From: Actinomycetota bacterium
Lineage (GTDB): Bacteria; Actinomycetota; Actinomycetes; S36-B12
Reading direction: 5' to 3'
Assembly (NCBI GenBank): GCA_009702725.1
Contig: WLHM01000019.1
Span: 1 to 10,913 of the forward strand
Length of the DNA: 10,913 nucleotides
The position numbers and the translations under genes were made by a program. The notes beneath the pieces were generated by a model. It was not told the DNA's origin. It did not search any database and saw only the letters and a list, made by a program, of their open reading frames with translations. This document shows positions 5,986 through 10,913 of the stretch, piece by piece; positions within the stretch are counted from its first letter, which is position 1, and each line of letters starts with the position of its first letter.

Positions 5986-7805
5986 AACGATCCGCCGCCA
6001 CCACCGCCACCACCGCCACCACTGAAACCACCGCCACCACTGAAACCCGAATCACTTGAGCGTTCGGTCATGCCCGAACTGAAGTTAGACTGCATGCTCG
6101 ATGACCACCCGTGCATCGCGTACATGCTGGCTACATAGATCCCATAGTTCTGCAGCTCTTCTGGGCGAAGGTCAGGGAAGTTCTTCATCCAAGTATCTTC
6201 GAGCCCAAGTACCACCGCATACGGCAAGAAAGTTGCAAATATGGCGGCCGGGGGTAGATTAATCTTCTGGGCGAAATCGCGGCGGGCATCTGCCGAGTCC
6301 GAATTAAGTAGGCGCTTGAACCCTTCAACCTCACCCAAAAATGCCGCAGAAACTTTTGTCTGTTGGCGGGGGGTGATGATGGCACCGGCAATACCGCCGA
6401 GCAAAAGCCCCAGCCCGATGATCGCTAGCCCCGATCCGCTGGCGAAGGCGCCAGCGAAGACAAGCGCCACCAACCCCGCGGCAAGCATGAGACCACCTAG
6501 CAGGGCGAGTAACTTGTAAGGCCGATCAGGTACATCACCAAGCGGGTTGTAACGACCTGATGTGGAGGCGTCAGCAGCCAATGTACTTGAAAGCGAAGAG
6601 GTAGCCGCCGCAAGAATCTCGTCGTACTCACCGATTGTTGCAGTTGGCGCGCCCTTGAAGATCGCCGCGAGCAGGGCGGTCTCCCAATCGGCCAGCTCAT
6701 CTTTGCCGGTGCCCGTCCAGCTCAGCTCCATGCCACCGCCTTTGAACAGGCCTCCAGCTTGTTCCTTGACGGTGATGTGACCGCGCGCCGCTAGGTCTAG
6801 CAGGGTTGCCGAGTAGCCGCGGGTGTCAACCGTGCCATCAATTCCAGCTTGTACTTGTGCAGGCCGCAAGCCCTGCGGTGGCTGGTAACGCACCGGGGTA
6901 GCACCGAGTATGACGCCAGCACTAGTGCGCCGGCGCATAACCGCAATCACGATTGGTGCGACTAGGCCAGCTGCACCAAGTAGTAGGAACAGCGGTAATA
7001 AAGAGGCGGCCCGATCCATCTCCGCGACTCTTGGATCAGCGACGATATTTGGAGTCGGCATTTCGGTGAACCCGGTTGGTGACCAACCGAGCACACCGGT
7101 CAAGCCTCCACCTGCGCTGAGATCAGCCACCATAACTACGGCAGCCTGCGGGCCAACATTTTCTTGGACCACGCACTGACTCGTTGAGCCCTGGGGGCCG
7201 GCGTAGCAATTCGAAACCAAGGCCGGGGTCGGCCCCGTTATCGCCGCACTGCCTCGATAAATCGGAAATGGCCATTGGGATCCGATGAAATCCCAATAGA
7301 GCTCAATGTCACCTGCGCTGATCCCTGGTGGTGAATCCGCCGTGAGGTCACTTGCTTCGATGACATCCAATGCATCGGTCACCCGGTAGGAGATCACGAA
7401 AGTGTGAAGGCCTTCGATCGGGATATTTGGATCGCCGATTCGCAGGTTAATAAAAGACTCAGACTTGGACTGCTCGTACATAACGTCAGCGCCGTCGCGA
7501 CTAATTGATTCGATTTCGACACCGTAGGTGCGAATGTCACCATTAGATAGCGCATCTTGCAGTGGGATATCGCGGAGGATACCGCGATGGATCTCGTCGG
7601 TGCCGGGGTCGTAGACGATAGTTTCGGTGATCAACATGTCGGTATTTGGCTGCACCTGAGCAACGACGTCGTAGGTGATGATCGATTCCCACGGGTTAAT
7701 CGATGGGTCAGCAGTTGGCGCACTGGCGGCCGATGCAAAACCAGCCGACAGTGCGAAAAGTGAAGCAGCCCAAATTGCTACGAAACTAAAGCGGCGTGAG
7801 ACCAC
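5982..7805 (-). CDS. DUF2207 family membrane protein with Gly-rich tail
   Basis: A 607-residue membrane protein of the DUF2207/YciQ type. Residues 1-27 are a signal peptide. Residues 35-265 form an extracytoplasmic beta-rich DUF2207 domain (DVVAQVQPNTDMLITETI, HRGILRDIP, then YWDFIGSQWPFPI near 170). A transmembrane segment spans 269-291 and is followed by Arg residues. A cytoplasmic domain (295-430) contains the usual GIDGTVDTRGYSATLLDLAARGHI segment. Two further membrane helices span about 430-453 and 457-479. The C-terminus ends in FSGGGG-type repeats and a run of glycines, typical of the family. The start is GTG 7805, only 3 nt after the lemA stop, so the two are translated together. DUF2207 and LemA genes are commonly adjacent; their joint job, probably in the cell envelope, is not established. 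Topology is inferred from hydrophobicity by eye. Confidence 0.9.
   Translation of the reverse strand: MVSRRFSFVAIWAASLFALSAGFASAASAPTADPSINPWESIITYDVVAQVQPNTDMLITETIVYDPGTDEIHRGILRDIPLQDALSNGDIRTYGVEIESISRDGADVMYEQSKSESFINLRIGDPNIPIEGLHTFVISYRVTDALDVIEASDLTADSPPGISAGDIELYWDFIGSQWPFPIYRGSAAITGPTPALVSNCYAGPQGSTSQCVVQENVGPQAAVVMVADLSAGGGLTGVLGWSPTGFTEMPTPNIVADPRVAEMDRAASLLPLFLLLGAAGLVAPIVIAVMRRRTSAGVILGATPVRYQPPQGLRPAQVQAGIDGTVDTRGYSATLLDLAARGHITVKEQAGGLFKGGGMELSWTGTGKDELADWETALLAAIFKGAPTATIGEYDEILAAATSSLSSTLAADASTSGRYNPLGDVPDRPYKLLALLGGLMLAAGLVALVFAGAFASGSGLAIIGLGLLLGGIAGAIITPRQQTKVSAAFLGEVEGFKRLLNSDSADARRDFAQKINLPPAAIFATFLPYAVVLGLEDTWMKNFPDLRPEELQNYGIYVASMYAMHGWSSSMQSNFSSGMTERSSDSGFSGGGGFSGGGGGGGGGGSF
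5995..6047. repeat. short tandem repeats encoding the Gly-rich tail
   Basis: Three CCGCCACCA units (5995-6021, period 9) overlap two 18-bp units (6010-6045) of the form CCACCGCCACCACTGAAA. On the minus strand they encode the repeated FSGGGG and poly-Gly end of the DUF2207 protein. Such repeats can change length by slippage, and glycine tails of this family do vary. Confidence 0.7.
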
Positions 7806-7808
7806 CTG

Positions 7809-8366
7809 TTAGAACTCAACCTTTGGCACGGCCCGCTTGGTTTCATCGGTCTCGGCGTAGACCGAACGCTCGGTAACCTTGGCGATACCAGCGAACCACA
7901 TCGCCGGAACCGTGACGACAGCGGTGTTAAGCGTAACCACGGTGTCGTTATAGAACTGGCGCGCGAACTGCAGTTGGCTTTCGATCTCAGAAAGTTGCAC
8001 CTGGAGTAGTCTGAAGTTTTCGGTCGCGGTCAGGGCGGGGTACGCCTCTGCTACGGCAAACAACTTGCCGAGCGCTTGGGTCAACATCCCGTCTGCCTCA
8101 GCTTTTGCCTCCAAGCTCTGCGCCTGCATACCAGCAGTACGAGCCTGGGTAACGGCCTCCAGGGTTGATGACTCGAAATCCTTGGCCCCTTGCACGGTTG
8201 ACACCAGGTTTGGGATCAGGTCAGCTCGTTTGGTAAGCAAAGTATCGATGTCACCAAGGGCACCGGTGCACAGCAGATTCAGGCGGCGCAACTTGTTGAA
8301 CTGGCTGAAGCCGACTAGCACCAAGATTACGACGAGAACCAAGATCAAAATAAGAACCCAGGTCAT
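7809..8366 (-). CDS. lemA: LemA family protein
   Basis: A 185-residue LemA protein. Residues 2-19 form a single N-terminal membrane anchor. The rest is a helical, coiled-coil-like bundle with the family landmarks KRADLIPNLVSTVQG (about 47-61) and ARQFYNDTVVTLNT, equivalent to the usual AR-x-YN-x-x-V-x-x-(Y)N. VPAMWFAGI follows near the C-terminus. The start ATG 8366 has a good ribosome site (GGAAGG, 7 nt spacing on the minus strand). It is the first gene of a two-gene operon with the DUF2207 protein. LemA proteins sit in the cytoplasmic membrane; the molecular role is unclear. Confidence 0.95.
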   Translation of the reverse strand: MTWVLILILVLVVILVLVGFSQFNKLRRLNLLCTGALGDIDTLLTKRADLIPNLVSTVQGAKDFESSTLEAVTQARTAGMQAQSLEAKAEADGMLTQALGKLFAVAEAYPALTATENFRLLQVQLSEIESQLQFARQFYNDTVVTLNTAVVTVPAMWFAGIAKVTERSVYAETDETKRAVPKVEF

Positions 8367-8439
8367 TTATCTACCTTCCCGTAGGCCCTAACGGTAACAC
8401 CGATGGCGGATTTGGGTCAAAGTAATTCCCCTCCGGTGA

Positions 8440-8459
8440 GGCAGGTCAATTGGCCTGCC
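8440..8459. promoter_or_regulatory. 20-bp near-perfect palindrome (operator candidate)
   Basis: The arms GGCAGG and CCTGCC flank TCAATTGG. Nine of ten base pairs are symmetric, the exception being T8446 against G8453. It lies in the 186-nt region between the divergent lemA gene and the sugar-acid kinase, 94-113 nt before the kinase start. C4 sugar-acid operons usually have a local DeoR- or GntR-type regulator, and this is the type of site such a dimer binds. Which regulator binds is inference; none is encoded in the window. Confidence 0.5.
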
Positions 8460-8552
8460 CCTGTTCAGATACATTTGCGTGCTAGCCGCGAAATCCTGCG
8501 GAATTTCCTCAAAATCTGCGGTAACAGCCTTGAACCGAGGGGAAGGCCTTCT

Positions 8553-10019
8553 ATGACACCCTCTGAGCCAGCGGTAGGCACCGTCGGTGCCTTTGAAAGC
8601 CTCAAAGTGCCACCCCGAAATCCTGCTGCCGGAGCAACCGGCGAAATCCAAGAGTTTCTCGCCACAAACCGCTATTTCACGGTTGTTCTGGACGATGACC
8701 CCACGGGGTCGCAGGCGGTGCACGGGATTGATGTCGTGCTCATCCCCGAGGCTGGTGAAGTCGTTCGGGCCCTGCGCGAAGGCAACGGTTCGTGTTTCGT
8801 TCTCACCAACACTAGGAGCCTGCCTGAAGGTGAGGCCATAGAACTCACCTCGAACTTGGTGCGAAATATCCTCGAGTTGTTGCGCGAAGACAACGTTGTG
8901 GTTCGTTTCGTGAGCAGAAGTGACTCCACGCTCCGCGGGCACGTGATCGCCGAAATTGCCGTGCTAGAAAAAGCACAGGTTCAGTCAACTGGGCAAGGCT
9001 TCCAGGCAATCCTCTTCGCACCTGCATTTATCGAGGCGGCGCGAATGACCGCAGGTGATACACACTGGGCCAAAGTTTCAGGTGAGATGCGCCCGGTAGC
9101 TGAAACGGAGTACTCAAAGGACTCATCTTTCGGCTATGCCAACTCCGACCTACGTGATTTCCTCGAGGAGAAAAGTAAAGGTTCAATCAAGTCAGCGGAT
9201 GTAGCGTCATTATCGCTGGAGGTTATCCGTCTTGGAGGCCCCGATGCCGTGGCCGAGATTCTTTTAGGAGTACCCGCAGGATCTTGGGTGATCGTGAACG
9301 CCATCGACTATTCAGATCTTGAGATTGTGGCCCTTGGTGTCACTAGGGCTGAGCGACTCGGCGGAACTTTCGTGTTCCGCAGTGGGCCATCTTTCGTGAA
9401 GCCGCTACTCGGCATTGAGACCGTTCCACCAGTTACCAAAGAGGTAATTTGGGCAGGTCTACCACCACGCCCCGACACAAACTCGCGAGGCTTGGTAATG
9501 GTGGGCTCGCATACTGCCCTTAGCACGAGCCAAATGGACTCCTTGCTCAATAACCGTTCGGTAAATCACTTGGTGGTTGATGTGGCACAACTATTGGTTA
9601 ATGGCGCGGGACGCTTGGAGTACGTGAATGAAGTAGCCAAGCAAGCAATCGAGTCACTTCGGGAGAACATCACCTTGATCTCCACCAGTCGCACTGTGGT
9701 GCCAGGTGCCGACATAGCCGAAAACCTCGACATTGCAAGAAGTGTTTCGGCTGGTATGTCTCATATTTTGCAGCTAATCGCGGCACACTTCCCCGAATGG
9801 GTAATTGCAAAAGGTGGTATCACTTCACATGATCTTGCCGTGCATGGTTTGGGATTTACCCGTGCACGAGTGCTCGGGCAATCGTACCCCGGAAATATCT
9901 CAGTTTTTAGGCCACTAGTTGCAAGTTCGGATTGCCAGAGTATTCCTTATATTGTCTTTCCCGGAAACGTGGGCGATGAAAACACACTTACCCGCGCGGT
10001 GGAGATTCTTGAAGGGTAG
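8553..10019 (+). CDS. otnK: four-carbon acid sugar kinase family protein (OtnK type)
   Basis: An ATP-dependent kinase of the former DUF1537 family, which phosphorylates C4 sugar acids (3-oxo-tetronate, threonate or erythronate) in catabolic pathways leading to dihydroxyacetone phosphate. The 488-residue product has the N-terminal sugar-acid domain with DDDPTGSQ (47-54), LTNTRSL (about 84-90) and SRSDSTLRGH (about 119-128). The C-terminal nucleotide-binding domain has GSH (about 317), KGGITSHD (about 418-425) and PGNVGDENT near the end. About 40 residues precede the first conserved strand, more than in typical members of some 420 residues. ATG 8553 is chosen for its very strong ribosome site (GGGGAAGG, 6 nt spacing). 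An ATG at 8403 would place the upstream palindrome inside the coding region. The exact substrate is inferred from the next gene: an LtnD-like dehydrogenase favours the 3-oxo-tetronate (OtnK) type over D-threonate kinase. Confidence 0.85.
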   Translation: MTPSEPAVGTVGAFESLKVPPRNPAAGATGEIQEFLATNRYFTVVLDDDPTGSQAVHGIDVVLIPEAGEVVRALREGNGSCFVLTNTRSLPEGEAIELTSNLVRNILELLREDNVVVRFVSRSDSTLRGHVIAEIAVLEKAQVQSTGQGFQAILFAPAFIEAARMTAGDTHWAKVSGEMRPVAETEYSKDSSFGYANSDLRDFLEEKSKGSIKSADVASLSLEVIRLGGPDAVAEILLGVPAGSWVIVNAIDYSDLEIVALGVTRAERLGGTFVFRSGPSFVKPLLGIETVPPVTKEVIWAGLPPRPDTNSRGLVMVGSHTALSTSQMDSLLNNRSVNHLVVDVAQLLVNGAGRLEYVNEVAKQAIESLRENITLISTSRTVVPGADIAENLDIARSVSAGMSHILQLIAAHFPEWVIAKGGITSHDLAVHGLGFTRARVLGQSYPGNISVFRPLVASSDCQSIPYIVFPGNVGDENTLTRAVEILEG

Positions 10020-10048
10020 GTACCGAACATTAGATGAAAGGGAAATCA

Positions 10049-10913
10049 GTGAACGTAGGATGGATTGGCTTAGGCGCCATGGGATTGCCAATGGCTTCGG
10101 TGCTCACGCGGGGCGGTTACCAGGTTACCGCCTTCGATTTGGATGCAGCCAAGGTAGCTCAGGTGGTCGAAGCCGGTGCGCTCTCTATGAGCCTGGAGCA
10201 AGTCGCTACCAATGCCGACATTTTGTTCGTGATGGTTGCTACCGGTTCTCAACTTGAATCAGTGCTCTTCGGCTCCGACGGGGCCGCGAAATTTATGGCG
10301 CCCGGCAGCGTGGTGATTATCACCGCGACCGTTGGAGTTGAAGTAGCGGTCAGCTGCGCGGAGCGGCTCAGCGAGTTGGGTATTGGCCTGGTAGACGCCC
10401 CAGTTTCAGGCGGCGTCGCGCGCGCCGAAGCCGGTGATTTGCTTTTCATGGTCAGCGGAAGTTCCTCCGATAAAGCCAAAGCAATGCCACTGATTAATCT
10501 GATGGCTCGAGAGGCGGCCGACTTCGGTGAAATCCCTGGTGATGCACAGAAAGCCAAACTGGTAAACCAACTGCTTTGTGGGGTTCACATAGCCGTTGCT
10601 GGTGAAGCGCTTGCTTTTGCCGAATCCCTGGGCCTCGATGCTAATCAGTGCTGGTCGGCATTGCGCGGAGGCGCCGCAACCTCTTTTATGTTCGAAGACC
10701 GGGGCCGCCGAATGGTCGAAGGGCCCCAAGAAATTGTGCGAAGTGCACTTGGCCTATTTGTTAAAGACCTCGGCCTCGTTACTGCTGAGGCGGCCGCCCA
10801 CTCCCTCGGGACACCACTGGCGAGTGCTGCACTTGGGTTGTTCGCGCAAGGGCGCGATGAGGGCCACGAACGCGAAGATGACTCCGTAGTAATAGAGATA
10901 TCACGAAAACAAC
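10049..10913 (+). CDS. ltnD: 3-hydroxyisobutyrate-dehydrogenase-family enzyme, LtnD-like, 3'-partial
   Basis: An NAD(P)-dependent beta-hydroxyacid dehydrogenase. In C4 sugar-acid pathways LtnD oxidises L-threonate to its oxo-acid, which an isomerase passes on to the kinase encoded upstream. The frame stays open to the right edge: 288 codons are visible and the family has about 290-300, so only a few residues are missing. GWIGLGAMGLPMA (4-16) is the dinucleotide fold, D30 follows the second strand, and DAPVSGGVARAEAGDL (116-131) is the substrate signature. K170 in KAKLVNQ is the expected catalytic lysine, and KDLG (239-242) is the cofactor-side lysine. The family's usual GxGxxxK is PGDAQKAK here. 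GTG 10049 has a well-placed AAAGGGA (5 nt spacing); ATG 10034 is in frame five codons earlier but has a poor ribosome site. It starts 29 nt after the kinase, in the same operon. Glyoxylate or tartronate-semialdehyde reductase activity is a possible alternative. Confidence 0.82.
   Translation, partial: MNVGWIGLGAMGLPMASVLTRGGYQVTAFDLDAAKVAQVVEAGALSMSLEQVATNADILFVMVATGSQLESVLFGSDGAAKFMAPGSVVIITATVGVEVAVSCAERLSELGIGLVDAPVSGGVARAEAGDLLFMVSGSSSDKAKAMPLINLMAREAADFGEIPGDAQKAKLVNQLLCGVHIAVAGEALAFAESLGLDANQCWSALRGGAATSFMFEDRGRRMVEGPQEIVRSALGLFVKDLGLVTAEAAAHSLGTPLASAALGLFAQGRDEGHEREDDSVVIEISRKQ

Noticed and set aside
5995..6047. Tandem repeat considered as a CRISPR-like or mobile-element repeat
   Set aside because: It encodes the Gly-rich protein tail in frame, with units of 9 and 18 bp and no spacers.
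8403..8552. N-terminal extension of the kinase from ATG 8403
   Set aside because: It would put the palindrome in coding sequence and has a much weaker ribosome site than ATG 8553; the extra residues resemble nothing in the family.
8388..8942. 184-codon minus-strand frame over the start of the kinase gene
   Set aside because: It is antisense to a well-supported kinase, has no recognisable motif, and covers the divergent promoter region.

Overview
The window looks like chromosomal DNA of an actinobacterium with moderate G+C (mid-50s percent by eye, not computed). The evidence is a putative F420-dependent luciferase-like oxidoreductase of a mainly actinobacterial subgroup, several GTG starts, and a possible leaderless promoter. 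I cannot name a genus. No rRNA, tRNA, CRISPR array, transposase or integrase is visible.

Layout, left to right. (1) 2-1138 (+): the 3' part of an unrecognised cysteine-free protein, rich in Ala, Gly and Lys, open to the left edge. (2) 1254-1865 (+): a small secreted protein of unknown function. (3) 1894-2499 (+): type I isopentenyl-diphosphate isomerase (idi). (4) 2586-3455 (+): an LLM-class oxidoreductase. (5) 3530-4756 (+): a secreted cysteine-containing protein with a Pro/Thr/Ser-rich linker. (6) 4765-5415 (-): a DsbA/FrnE-type thiol oxidoreductase, convergent with (5). (7) 5540-5701 and 5815-5985 (+): two paralogous small peptide genes, 53 and 56 codons. (8) 5982-7805 (-) and 7809-8366 (-): a DUF2207 membrane protein with a glycine-rich tail, downstream of lemA in a tight operon. 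(9) 8553-10019 (+) and 10049 to the right edge (+): a four-carbon acid sugar kinase (OtnK type) and a 3-hydroxyisobutyrate-dehydrogenase-family enzyme (LtnD type), a probable threonate or related C4 sugar-acid catabolic operon transcribed divergently from lemA.

The most unusual part is the tandem peptide pair. Both peptides have the same start context (GGAG-N6-ATG), a near-identical N-terminal 20 residues ending in PTDRLAL, a variable middle with matching R, A, S, T and P-S positions, and a C-terminus of the form C-x-C-F-x-G-[ST]-[DN]-[ED]. This is the architecture of ribosomally made, post-translationally modified peptide (RiPP) precursors, but I recognise no known family and no modification enzyme beside them. 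The second gene has a good sigma-70-type promoter whose -35 box lies in one arm of a 14-bp inverted repeat that flanks the promoter. A CPWC thiol oxidoreductase is transcribed divergently from the pair.

The right-hand catabolic operon has a 20-bp near-perfect palindrome in its upstream region, a good candidate for a repressor site. The other genes are recognisable housekeeping or metabolic families, apart from the two unknown secreted proteins and the fragment at the left edge.
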